Shown in pieces: positions 1-7,562 of a stretch of DNA of 13,468 nt (its first letter is position 1; every line of letters begins with the position of its first letter). The notes under the pieces are model-generated. The model ran no database searches. It saw nothing but the letters and a program-made list of their open reading frames with translations, and was not told where the DNA came from. The DNA comes from Legionellaceae bacterium (GTDB lineage Bacteria; Pseudomonadota; Gammaproteobacteria; Legionellales; Legionellaceae), in assembly GCA_947505025.1 (NCBI GenBank), contig CANNIJ010000042.1, forward strand, positions 1 to 13,468, written 5' to 3'. The position numbers and the translations under genes are program-made.

Positions 1-1334
1 AATGTATCTCCCGGATACCAGGATAACTGTTTGGTTTGCCTTTTCCATTGAGGACTCGGCACCAAACCCGGTGCTTCTTCATTTAAATCAATCTGCGTAA
101 ACTTCCCAAAACCAAACTGTACCAGCATATCCTCTATCGCCAGAATACCCATTTTATTCCCAAGCTGATAGAAAAAAGTATCGCATGAAACGGTAATTGC
201 ACGCTGTACGCCGATTACCCCGTGACCAGTATGCTTCCAATCTCGATAAGCATGCGATACGCCGGGTAATTTATACCAACCAGGATCATAAATACGTGTG
301 TTTAAATTAATATAACCTTTGTCTAGGCCTGCAATAGCTAAAAAAGGTTTAACTGTAGAAGCTGGTGGATAAAGTCCTCGTACTGCGCGATTATACAGCG
401 GACGATCATGTTCGTCGGTTAGTAATTTATAGTCAGCTTGGCTGATGCCGGTGACAAACAAGTTAGGGTTAAAACTTGGTGCGCTGACCATAGCTAAAAT
501 ATCTCCATGCTCAACATTCATTAAAACCAGTGCTCCACGTTTGCCGGCTAATGCATTGTAAGCCGCTTGCTGCAAACGTATGTCCAGTGTTAAATACATT
601 TTATCACCAGAAACTGGTGGTTGTTTACTTAAAACACGTAGCGTACGTCCACTTACATCTGTTTCTACTTGTTGATAGCCAACACGACCATGTAATTGAT
701 CTTCGTAGTATTTTTCAATACCAGATTTACCAATAAAATTAGTTGATCGATAATTTGTCTGATCTACATGTTGTAAATCCTGAACATTCATCCGCCCAAC
801 ATATCCGAGAACATGAGCTGTAACTTCACCCAATGGATAGTAACGCATCAACCTAGCCTTGATACTAACGCCAGGAAATAAGTATTGGTTACTCGCGAAT
901 GTAGCAACATCTGCTTGGGAGAGTTTGATTTTGAATGGCACTGATTCATATGCATGATGTTGTCTGCGTGCGCGTTGAAACAAATTTATATCTTCATTCG
1001 TCACGCACGGTAGTAAATTTTTCAATTTAATTAAGGTTTGATCTAATGCTTTGACGCGCTCAGGAATGATCTCCAGAACGTAAATTGGTCGGTTTTCGGC
1101 TAAAACAACACCATTTTTATCCATGATAATACCCCGCGGTGGGGCTACTGACAAAATGCTCATTTGATTTTTTAATGACAGCGTAGCGAATAGTTTATAT
1201 TGAGATAATTGTAAATAAGCTAAACGTAAAATCAATAACAAAGATAGAACAATCAGTAAAGTAACCAATAAACTCAGGCGAAAATCATGCACAACACCTG
1301 AGGCATCCTTACGATGCTTGTGCCATGGCCTCAT
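1..1334 (-). CDS. mrdA: Penicillin-binding protein 2 (peptidoglycan transpeptidase), C-terminus cut by window start
   Basis: Class B penicillin-binding protein that cross-links peptidoglycan in the elongation machinery with RodA, anchored in the inner membrane with its catalytic part in the periplasm. Reading the minus strand from ATG at 1334 gives 444 open codons to the window edge. Visible parts: a short cytoplasmic N-terminus, one membrane segment (about residues 18-38), the PBP dimerisation region starting at PPRGII, and the transpeptidase domain. The active-site motif is STVK with nucleophile Ser326 (codon 357-359), inside YPPASTVKP as in E. coli PBP2. The second motif SCD (Ser383 to Asp385) is followed by TFFYQLG. 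The last readable residues, WYPGDT, match the segment before the KTG motif, so about 170-190 residues including KTG lie outside. The start lies 4 bases after the DUF502 stop, so it is co-transcribed with rsfS and DUF502. Family identification is from recognised motifs and is firm. Confidence 0.95.
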   Translation of the reverse strand, partial: MRPWHKHRKDASGVVHDFRLSLLVTLLIVLSLLLILRLAYLQLSQYKLFATLSLKNQMSILSVAPPRGIIMDKNGVVLAENRPIYVLEIIPERVKALDQTLIKLKNLLPCVTNEDINLFQRARRQHHAYESVPFKIKLSQADVATFASNQYLFPGVSIKARLMRYYPLGEVTAHVLGYVGRMNVQDLQHVDQTNYRSTNFIGKSGIEKYYEDQLHGRVGYQQVETDVSGRTLRVLSKQPPVSGDKMYLTLDIRLQQAAYNALAGKRGALVLMNVEHGDILAMVSAPSFNPNLFVTGISQADYKLLTDEHDRPLYNRAVRGLYPPASTVKPFLAIAGLDKGYINLNTRIYDPGWYKLPGVSHAYRDWKHTGHGVIGVQRAITVSCDTFFYQLGNKMGILAIEDMLVQFGFGKFTQIDLNEEAPGLVPSPQWKRQTKQLSWYPGDT

Positions 1335-1338
1335 AAGT

Positions 1339-1968
1339 TTAAAGCCGTTCCAAACCTTGCGCGGGTTTACTCGACTGCATAACGCCCAATGACAAGATTA
1401 ACTTTAATGCCTCATCAATACTCATGGACAATGCTATTGTATCTTTTTTTGGAATCATCATCAAAAAACCTGCAGTTGGATTAGGCGTGGCGGGGATAAA
1501 AATAGTCAACATATCTGGTCCAAGATGTGTGGCTAGCTCATGATTAATTGAGCCTGTTTGAAAAGCCAAGCTCCATAGTCCTTTGCGCGGATACTCTACA
1601 AGCAAAACCTGACGAAAAGCATTACTTTGACTGGAAAAAAGCGCTTGCATCACTTGTTTCGTAGCATTATAAATCGTACGCACCAAAGGTATTCGATCTA
1701 GAATTGCTTCGCTCCATCGAACTAACCTTTGACCTAAAAAATTTGTTGCGATAATACCTGTAACTAACAGCAATACAAACGACAATACCACGCCAAATCC
1801 CGGCAAATGAATCCCAAACAAATGTTCTGGTTGAAATCTTCCTGGGATCAAAGCCATGGTTTGATCTAGTAAATCAACAATAAAACGCAGCACTACAAAA
1901 GTTACGAGTATTGGTAACCATACAACTAGGCCAGCGAATATATAACCACGCACCGAAGTGTTTTTCAT
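1339..1968 (-). CDS. DUF502 family inner-membrane protein
   Basis: A 209-residue membrane protein of the DUF502 family, whose biochemical role is not established. Two hydrophobic segments are visible, about residues 9-31 and 55-78. They are followed by the typical soluble part with IPLVRTIYNATKQV, a VLLVEYPRKGLWSLAFQTG strand pattern and FIPATPNPTAGFL near residue 160, all hallmark conserved stretches. The start ATG overlaps the rsfS stop by 4 bases (ATGA at 1965-1968), and the stop lies 4 bases before mrdA, so translation of the three genes is probably coupled. In many gammaproteobacteria rlmH, not DUF502, sits between rsfS and mrdA. The location suggests an envelope-related role, but that is inference only. 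Confidence 0.9.
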   Translation of the reverse strand: MKNTSVRGYIFAGLVVWLPILVTFVVLRFIVDLLDQTMALIPGRFQPEHLFGIHLPGFGVVLSFVLLLVTGIIATNFLGQRLVRWSEAILDRIPLVRTIYNATKQVMQALFSSQSNAFRQVLLVEYPRKGLWSLAFQTGSINHELATHLGPDMLTIFIPATPNPTAGFLMMIPKKDTIALSMSIDEALKLILSLGVMQSSKPAQGLERL

Positions 1969-2294
1969 TTATTTGACTGCCACAAGGATTCTAATTGATA
2001 ACGTTCACGACATTCATCCTGCATAACATGTAGAACCATACTCCCAAAGTCTACCAGAGCCCATTCTCCTGTCAGTAGTCCGGTATTACTTAATGACGGC
2101 AAGCCTGCAGTCTTCAAAGTATCCATAGCACTTTGCGCAATCGCACGCACATGCCTTGAACTGCGACCGGTACATATGATCATTACATCAGTAACTGCTG
2201 TTTGTTCAGCCACTGGAATGACGACCACTTTAAGTGCCTTTATGTCATCTAGAGCAGCTGTCAAAACAGTCAGAAGTGGGTTTTTATCGTACAT
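1965..2294 (-). CDS. rsfS: Ribosomal silencing factor RsfS
   Basis: RsfS (YbeB/Iojap family) binds protein L14 on the large ribosomal subunit and blocks joining with the small subunit, damping translation during starvation. The 109-residue product has the normal family length. It shows the core motifs VTDVMIICTGRSSRHVRAIA (about residues 34-53) and, near residue 76, GEWALVDFGSMVLHVM followed by RERYQLESLW. It is the first gene of the minus-strand rsfS-DUF502-mrdA operon, and its stop overlaps the next start by 4 bases. A good extended -10 promoter lies about 30 bases upstream of the ATG. Confidence 0.95.
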   Translation of the reverse strand: MYDKNPLLTVLTAALDDIKALKVVVIPVAEQTAVTDVMIICTGRSSRHVRAIAQSAMDTLKTAGLPSLSNTGLLTGEWALVDFGSMVLHVMQDECRERYQLESLWQSNK

Positions 2295-2322
2295 GGTGTC
2301 AAATCAACTCATTAAAAGTGCG

Positions 2323-2331
2323 AGTATAACA
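2323..2331 (-). promoter_or_regulatory. Candidate extended -10 promoter for rsfS operon
   Basis: On the minus strand the sequence reads TGTTATACT, an extended -10 box (TG, one base, TATACT). No convincing -35 hexamer sits 16-18 bases upstream, as is common for extended -10 promoters. It would start transcription about 20 bases before the rsfS ATG. Consensus match only. Confidence 0.5.
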
Positions 2332-2448
2332 GGACTTCAATTTAAAACCTAATGCAGCCTACATGAGGGCACGTAAAGCCAGAAAAAATAGCTTGTGTCT
2401 GAATAGTTACAGAATTTTTAGCTGTGGTTTATACAGATAATACTTCTA

Positions 2449-2457
2449 TGCTATACT
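2449..2457 (+). promoter_or_regulatory. Candidate extended -10 promoter for yciB operon
   Basis: The sequence TGCTATACT is an extended -10 box, 34 bases upstream of the yciB ATG, with an AAGG ribosome-binding site between (2475-2478). There is no good -35. It diverges from the rsfS promoter about 120 bases away and would drive yciB, the two-component genes and the nuclease gene. Confidence 0.5.
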
Positions 2458-2491
2458 TGGCACAAAACATATATAAGGTAGCATCAATCTC

Positions 2492-3046
2492 ATGAAATTA
2501 CTTTTTGATTTTTTCCCAATTGTTCTTTTCTTTATTTGCTATAAGTTTTTCGGCATTTATGCTGCCACCATGGTGGCTATGGCCGCTAGTGTAGTGCAGG
2601 TTTTAGCCCATCGCCTGAAACACAAAACTTATGAGAAAATTCATTTAATTAGTATGGCTATGATTCTAGTCCTGGGTGGTGCTACTTTATTTTTTCATAA
2701 CGTTTGGTTTATTAAATGGAAACCAACTGGCATTTATTGGCTATCATCAATACTGTTTTTTGGATCTTATTTTTTTGGAAAAAAAACTCTAATCCAAAAA
2801 ATGATGGATAAAAATGTCAACCTACCACAAAACATCTGGAATCGACTGAATTTTGCATGGTCAGCGTACTTCCTTACCATGGGATTCCTCAATCTTTATG
2901 TGGCTTATTTCTTTAGTACAGATATTTGGGTGAATTTTAAATTATTTGGTGGCGCAGGTTTTATGCTGGTTTTCGTTTTTTTACAAGCCATGTATTTAAG
3001 TAAACACGCAACTGAAATTCCTGTTGGCGACCCATCCAATCAATAG
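2492..3046 (+). CDS. yciB: YciB/IspZ family septation-related inner-membrane protein
   Basis: YciB (formerly intracellular septation protein A, IspZ) is a polytopic inner-membrane protein linked to envelope synthesis and division; its exact activity is unsettled. The 184-residue product is close to the E. coli length (179). It has the conserved N-terminus MKLLFDFFPIVLFFICYKF, five or so hydrophobic segments (about 5-22, 24-42, 52-70, 80-95, 118-138, 150-167), and the family patterns KPTGIYWL and NIWNRLNFAWSAYFL with LNLYVA. The gene opens the plus-strand operon. Only 12 bases separate it from the response regulator, and a GAGG site in that gap serves the next gene. The link of YciB with a two-component system here is positional only. 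Confidence 0.93.
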   Translation: MKLLFDFFPIVLFFICYKFFGIYAATMVAMAASVVQVLAHRLKHKTYEKIHLISMAMILVLGGATLFFHNVWFIKWKPTGIYWLSSILFFGSYFFGKKTLIQKMMDKNVNLPQNIWNRLNFAWSAYFLTMGFLNLYVAYFFSTDIWVNFKLFGGAGFMLVFVFLQAMYLSKHATEIPVGDPSNQ

Positions 3047-3058
3047 CTCGAGGACTAG

Positions 3059-3721
3059 ATGCGCTTATTGCTGGTTGAAGATGATGAGTTATTAGGCGAT
3101 GCGGTAAAAACCGGACTAATTCAATTTGGTTATTTTGTTGAATGGCTCAAGGACGGTGAAATGGCTCGTGCTGCCATGCAAACCAATACTTTTGAGTTAA
3201 TTATTTTAGATCTTGGATTACCTAAATTATCCGGCACCAATCTATTAACCAGTATCCGACAACGAGGCGACACTACGCCTGTAATCATTTTAACTGCTCG
3301 TGACTCGGTCGAGGACCGGATTAAAGGTCTTGATAATGGTGCAGATGATTACCTAACAAAACCATTTGATTTTAATGAACTCATTGCAAGAATAAGAGCA
3401 TTAAGCCGACGATCTTTAGGCCGGGCCGAAACCATCATTCAATATAAGCACATCACGTTGGATCCCGCATCACACTCGGTCATGGCCGACAATGTTATAA
3501 TCAATGTACCGCGGCGTGAATTTGCATTATTACAAAAATTATTAGAAAATGCTGGCCACGTTTTATCCCGCGAACAATTAATGCAAAGCATGTACGCTTG
3601 GGATGATCTAGTGGACAGCAATGTTCTGGAAGTTCACGTACACAATTTAAGAAAAAAATTGAATACACAATTAATTCGCACGATTCGCGGTGTAGGTTAT
3701 ATGATCGAAAAGAAATTATGA
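3059..3721 (+). CDS. OmpR-family response regulator (QseB/PmrA-like)
   Basis: DNA-binding transcription regulator switched by phosphorylation. Receiver domain at residues 1-115: acidic pocket EDD (7-9), phospho-acceptor Asp51 in ILDLGLPKLSG, Thr79 in ILTARD and Lys101 in LTKPFDF. A winged-helix DNA-binding domain follows at about 125-218, with PRREFALLQKLL, EVHVHNLRKKL and the closing TIRGVGYMI, typical of the OmpR/PhoB group and closest in style to QseB/PmrA. All key residues are intact, so it should be functional. GAGG at 3050-3053, 5 bases before the ATG, is a good ribosome-binding site. Its last codons overlap the kinase start by 4 bases (ATGA, 3718-3721), marking the cognate pair. Target genes cannot be read from the window. 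Confidence 0.93.
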   Translation: MRLLLVEDDELLGDAVKTGLIQFGYFVEWLKDGEMARAAMQTNTFELIILDLGLPKLSGTNLLTSIRQRGDTTPVIILTARDSVEDRIKGLDNGADDYLTKPFDFNELIARIRALSRRSLGRAETIIQYKHITLDPASHSVMADNVIINVPRREFALLQKLLENAGHVLSREQLMQSMYAWDDLVDSNVLEVHVHNLRKKLNTQLIRTIRGVGYMIEKKL

Positions 3722-4752
3722 GTCGATTAAAAAAACACACGCAGATCAAATCATCGATTCGTAAATTTTTGTTAATTTATTTACTGCTAGCAATCATTTT
3801 AATCAGCACTCTAACCGCAGTTCTTAACCATTATCTAGACCAAGGTCTGTATCTGATTTTATTAACCCTGCCATTATCTGGTTTATTAATCTGGATCATA
3901 ATAGGCAAAGGCTTGAATATCTTAGAACGAGTTGCCAGAGAAGTGGCCGATCGTGCGCCCAGCCATCTGGAGCCGGTGGATTTAGCTGATTTGCCAGTAG
4001 AAATCACACCGGTAATCGATGAACTCAACAAATTATTTAATCGATTAAAACTAGCCTTTGAGCGTGAAAAACGTTTTGCAGCCGATGCAGCACATGAATT
4101 ACGCACCCCTTTAGCTGCAATTAAAGTACAAGCTCAAGTAGCTCTGAATAGCCCGGACTTAAATGAAAAAAATATTGCTCTACAAAAATTAATCGCTAGT
4201 GTTAACCGCAGTACTCACATAGTACAGCAGCTGCTAATTTTAAGCCGATTAGGGGCTGAAGTGGCAGATCAACAAGATCTTGATCTTGTATATTTGCCAA
4301 AAATCACCCGTGAAGTCTTAGCTATGCTAGCACCGGCAGCTGTTGAAAAAAATATTGAACTTGAGTTTGATGAACATACGCCAATTGGTAAAATAGCGGG
4401 TAATCCAACTGCGATCAGTATATTAATTCGTAACTTAGTCGATAACTCGATCCGTTATGTTCCGCTCGAAGGTAGTATCAAAGTGCGTGTTTACCAGAAA
4501 AAGCAATCGATTATTCTGGAAGTCCTGGACAATGGTCCAGGAATACCCAAAGCATTCCGCACGCGAGTTTTTGAGCGTTTTTTTCGCGTACTGGGCAGTA
4601 AAAGTTCTGGAAGTGGCTTGGGATTGGCTATCGTACAACAAATAGCCGAAGCACATAATGGAAGTGTGTTACTTGAGGCACCCAAGCATGGCTGCGGATT
4701 ATTAGCCAGGGTATTTTTTCCTGAAAAACACATCATGAACGCCGAGCCATGA
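3718..4752 (+). CDS. Sensor histidine kinase (QseC-like), almost no periplasmic domain
   Basis: Partner kinase of the preceding response regulator. The 344-residue protein has two closely spaced membrane segments (about residues 17-37 and 44-62), so only some 6 residues can face the periplasm. A linker follows, then the HisKA dimerisation domain with phospho-accepting His126 in AADAAHELRTPLA. The ATPase domain shows the N box (Asn239, Asn243 in RNLVDNSIRY), G1 DNGPGI (271-276), F box RVFERFFR and G2 GSGLGLAIV (298-306). QseC and PmrB kinases are usually about 350-450 residues with a periplasmic sensor loop. Here the loop is missing, so the signal is probably sensed in the membrane or cytoplasm, or supplied by a partner. 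The stop overlaps the nuclease gene start by 4 bases (ATGA, 4749-4752). Confidence 0.92.
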   Translation: MSRLKKHTQIKSSIRKFLLIYLLLAIILISTLTAVLNHYLDQGLYLILLTLPLSGLLIWIIIGKGLNILERVAREVADRAPSHLEPVDLADLPVEITPVIDELNKLFNRLKLAFEREKRFAADAAHELRTPLAAIKVQAQVALNSPDLNEKNIALQKLIASVNRSTHIVQQLLILSRLGAEVADQQDLDLVYLPKITREVLAMLAPAAVEKNIELEFDEHTPIGKIAGNPTAISILIRNLVDNSIRYVPLEGSIKVRVYQKKQSIILEVLDNGPGIPKAFRTRVFERFFRVLGSKSSGSGLGLAIVQQIAEAHNGSVLLEAPKHGCGLLARVFFPEKHIMNAEP

Positions 4753-7313
4753 TAATACCCTCATGCAAGACCAATCTTTTAGAACATATGTTGCAGGGCG
4801 CAATCGTTATTACGCCAAATAATCGTTTGAGCAAACAGTTACTAGAGGATGCTTATAAATATTCCAACGTGTTGGTTGGAGAACAGCCTATATGTTTGCC
4901 CTATCAAGCCTTTTTAAATCACCTGCTACAAAAACTCAAACATCATCTGCCGCACAAAAAACATCCGGTATCACTTAGCTATTTACAGCAACGACATTTA
5001 TGGCGCCAATCATTGAAACAGCAGCCTGTAATAACCGAAGGACTGCTGGAATCGTTGCAGGAGGCATGGATCCGCTGTCAACATTGGAATGTTGACCTGT
5101 CAAATACATTATTTCAACAAACATCAGCAACACAACTTTTTCAACAAGCTGCGCAAGAATTTCAGGCTTTTCTAGATCAGCATAATGTTTTGGCTGCAGG
5201 CCAGCAGGTCAACTATCTGCTGGATAATTTGGCAGATTTACCCTTGCCGAAGAAATTAATTTGGGTGGCTTTTGATGATATCACTCCACAGCAACGTGCA
5301 TTACAACAAGCCTGTGCGCAACATGGTTGTATCTCTATGCAACATGAAACGATCGCATCAACAAACAGCGCAGTTCAATATGCAGCGCAGGATGAGAACG
5401 TAGAAATCTTACAATTGATTCAGTGGATCACTGAACAATTAGGTAGTGGACAACGCTGTATTGGCGTAGTAGTGCCTGATTTACAAACTAAAGCCGAATC
5501 ATTACAGCGATTATTTAAGCGGGAACTGCCGGAACACACCGTAAATTTCTCCCTGGGACGTGCACTCACCAAACAACCTTTGGTGGCACATGCTTTATGT
5601 TGGTTATCTTTGGATAAGGTTGAACTCACACCACATCAAGTACGTTTACTGCTGCATTCACCTTATTTAGGTGGTAGTCAAAGAGAGTTCGAATCGCGCG
5701 CAGCATTGATGCAAAATCCAAATACATTTCAAGAAAATTGCATGCCCTTCACGCTAGTGATGTCAAAGTTTAAGCAATATACTCCTGAATTGCATAAGTT
5801 GCTAAGTTCAATCAAGCCCTACCCAGATACAGCATCAGCCGCTGAATGGGCGGAACATTTCAAGGAACGTTTACGCGAATTAGGCTTTCCTGGTGAGTAC
5901 TCACAAAACTCCTCAGCGTATCAATGTTTTCAACGCTGGATGGCCTTATTTGATGAGCTCATGCCTTTGACTATGATCACTCCAAGTCTAAGTATGCATG
6001 AAGCATTAGATGCAATTAATGCTTTGAGCAGCTCAACAATTTTTCAAGCACAAATGCTACAAAAAACCTCAATTCACGTTCTAGGACTGCTAGAGGCATC
6101 TGGATGTACCTTTGACAGTATTTGGATCACCGGTCTGACCGATCATTGTTTACCACAAAAAACTCATTTATCACCATTTATTCCACTTGAATTACAAAGA
6201 ACGTATCAAATGCCACATGCCAGTCCTGAACGTGAATATGTATTGGCTCAAAGCATATTGAATAGATTACAGCAAACCAGTGATCTATGTGTAATCAGCT
6301 ATCCGTGTTTAATTGGTGAACTGCAACAATTACCTAGCCCGCTGATTGTGCATTTACCTGAATTCTGCGCCGGAGCGATTGTGTCCGCCGAACAACCAAG
6401 AGAGTTGATTGAATATACAGAGAATTATTTACTGCCATTCAATCATCAACAGGCTCTCAACGGTGGTATTTCTGTGCTAGCACACCAGGCAAAATGTCCA
6501 TTTATGGCTTTTTCTGCACATCGGTTGCATGCCCGGGGCCAGCAAGATATAGCTACGGGCTTGAGTCTAAGTGAGCGTGGACAGTTGATCCACAGGGTTA
6601 TGGAACATACGTGGAGGCAACTAGAATCACATGCAACTCTGCTGTCATACACAGCCTCTGAATTAGAAATATTAGTCACATCAATTATAGATCTAGCCTT
6701 AAGTCGATTTGCTGAAATGAGACCAGTCTCCTTTTCTGCTTTAATTCATAAAATAGAGCACGCTCGCATTATGCGCCTAACATTATCTGGTCTGGAGTTT
6801 GAAAAACAACGCCCACCGTTTATAGTTGAGTCACTTGAGCAATCATTTACACTAACACTGGCAGATCTCAACTTTACCGTGCGTATTGATCGTCTGGATC
6901 GTCTGGAAGATTCATCAAGTGCATTACAAAAGTGGATTATCGATTACAAATCTACATTACCTGCATATAAGCCATGGCAAGAAGAACGTTTAGAAGATCC
7001 ACAATTACCATTATATGCTCTATTAGATCCACAGATTAATACCGTCATGTTCATGCAATTAAATACATCTGGAGTCGCGGTCAGTGGATTAAGTGAGCAC
7101 GAATCAGCCATATCTGGGATCTCTAGCGTAAAAAAAGAACGTTGTTGGGCTGACCATAAACAACAATGGCATGATCAGTTAACTATACTCGCAGCAGACT
7201 TTAAATCTGGCGCATGCGCTCCAAAGCCAATGAAAGCAGCAACCTGCGCATCATGCGACTTTCAGTTATTATGTCGTGTAGACCCATTAAAGCGCCCAGA
7301 CTTTTTTTCTTAA
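4749..7313 (+). CDS. AddB/RecB-like PD-(D/E)XK nuclease with Fe-S cluster, probable DNA repair protein
   Basis: An 854-residue protein resembling the 'probable DNA repair protein' family (TIGR03623 type), related to AddB. The N-terminal 570 residues are helicase-like in style: it begins VITPNNRLSKQL, where AddB would have the nucleotide-binding region, but I see no Walker A GxxGxGK, so an ATP-driven motor is unlikely. The C-terminal part is a RecB-type nuclease: Cys583 in KCPFMAFSAHRL, His615 in GQLIHRVMEHTW, Asp714 in RIDRLDRL, Asp732-Tyr-Lys734 in IIDYKS, and Gln752/Tyr756 in QLPLY. Cys833, Cys836 and Cys842 (C-x2-C-x5-C) with Cys583 match the four ligands of an AddB-like 4Fe-4S cluster. 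All nuclease residues are present. In many gammaproteobacteria a UvrD-like helicase gene is the neighbour; here a kinase gene precedes it and tRNA-Gln follows. Confidence 0.85.
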   Translation: MIIPSCKTNLLEHMLQGAIVITPNNRLSKQLLEDAYKYSNVLVGEQPICLPYQAFLNHLLQKLKHHLPHKKHPVSLSYLQQRHLWRQSLKQQPVITEGLLESLQEAWIRCQHWNVDLSNTLFQQTSATQLFQQAAQEFQAFLDQHNVLAAGQQVNYLLDNLADLPLPKKLIWVAFDDITPQQRALQQACAQHGCISMQHETIASTNSAVQYAAQDENVEILQLIQWITEQLGSGQRCIGVVVPDLQTKAESLQRLFKRELPEHTVNFSLGRALTKQPLVAHALCWLSLDKVELTPHQVRLLLHSPYLGGSQREFESRAALMQNPNTFQENCMPFTLVMSKFKQYTPELHKLLSSIKPYPDTASAAEWAEHFKERLRELGFPGEYSQNSSAYQCFQRWMALFDELMPLTMITPSLSMHEALDAINALSSSTIFQAQMLQKTSIHVLGLLEASGCTFDSIWITGLTDHCLPQKTHLSPFIPLELQRTYQMPHASPEREYVLAQSILNRLQQTSDLCVISYPCLIGELQQLPSPLIVHLPEFCAGAIVSAEQPRELIEYTENYLLPFNHQQALNGGISVLAHQAKCPFMAFSAHRLHARGQQDIATGLSLSERGQLIHRVMEHTWRQLESHATLLSYTASELEILVTSIIDLALSRFAEMRPVSFSALIHKIEHARIMRLTLSGLEFEKQRPPFIVESLEQSFTLTLADLNFTVRIDRLDRLEDSSSALQKWIIDYKSTLPAYKPWQEERLEDPQLPLYALLDPQINTVMFMQLNTSGVAVSGLSEHESAISGISSVKKERCWADHKQQWHDQLTILAADFKSGACAPKPMKAATCASCDFQLLCRVDPLKRPDFFS

Positions 7314-7329
7314 TTACTTGTTCTAGCGG

Positions 7330-7358
7330 TTGACAGTTGCCTTAATTCGCGGCAAACT
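7330..7358 (+). promoter_or_regulatory. Possible promoter for tRNA-Gln/prs
   Basis: A perfect -35 box TTGACA (7330-7335) is followed after 17 bases by CAAACT (7353-7358), a poor -10 with 3 of 6 matches. It would give a leader of about 50 bases before the tRNA. No better promoter was found between the nuclease gene and the tRNA. Confidence 0.25.
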
Positions 7359-7417
7359 ACACACAGGTATTATGCATCAAAGTTAAAGTACATAATTCAT
7401 TAATACTGAATAAAAAT

Positions 7418-7492
7418 TGGGGTGTCGCCAAGTGGTAAGGCACAGGGTTTTGATCCCTGCATTCCTAGGTTCGAATCCTAGCACCCCAGCCA
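7418..7492 (+). tRNA. tRNA-Gln (anticodon UUG), CCA encoded
   Basis: A full cloverleaf can be drawn: acceptor stem TGGGGTG with CACCCCA (7482-7488), D stem GCC/GGC, anticodon stem CAGGG/CCCTG with loop TTTTGAT (7448-7454) and anticodon TTG at 7450-7452, and T arm CTAGG-TTCGAAT-CCTAG. Discriminator base G7489 is followed by an encoded CCA (7490-7492). It reads CAA and, by wobble, CAG. The tRNA-Gln to prs order is common in gammaproteobacteria. Confidence 0.97.
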
Positions 7493-7562
7493 CATAACGT
7501 ACTATTATCTTTAAACGTATGCTTTTAGCTGCGTTCCTTAGAATATCCAAGGTTTTATAAAC

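Noticed and set aside
530..736. 68-codon plus-strand frame
   Set aside because: It lies antisense within mrdA, whose frame carries clear PBP2 motifs; the product resembles nothing.
3831..4106. Antisense frames inside the response regulator, kinase, nuclease and protease genes
   Set aside because: They are shadows of strongly supported genes in other frames.
7337..7355. TTGCC/GGCAA hairpin after the nuclease gene as a terminator
   Set aside because: Only 5 base pairs with a 9-base loop and no run of T after it.
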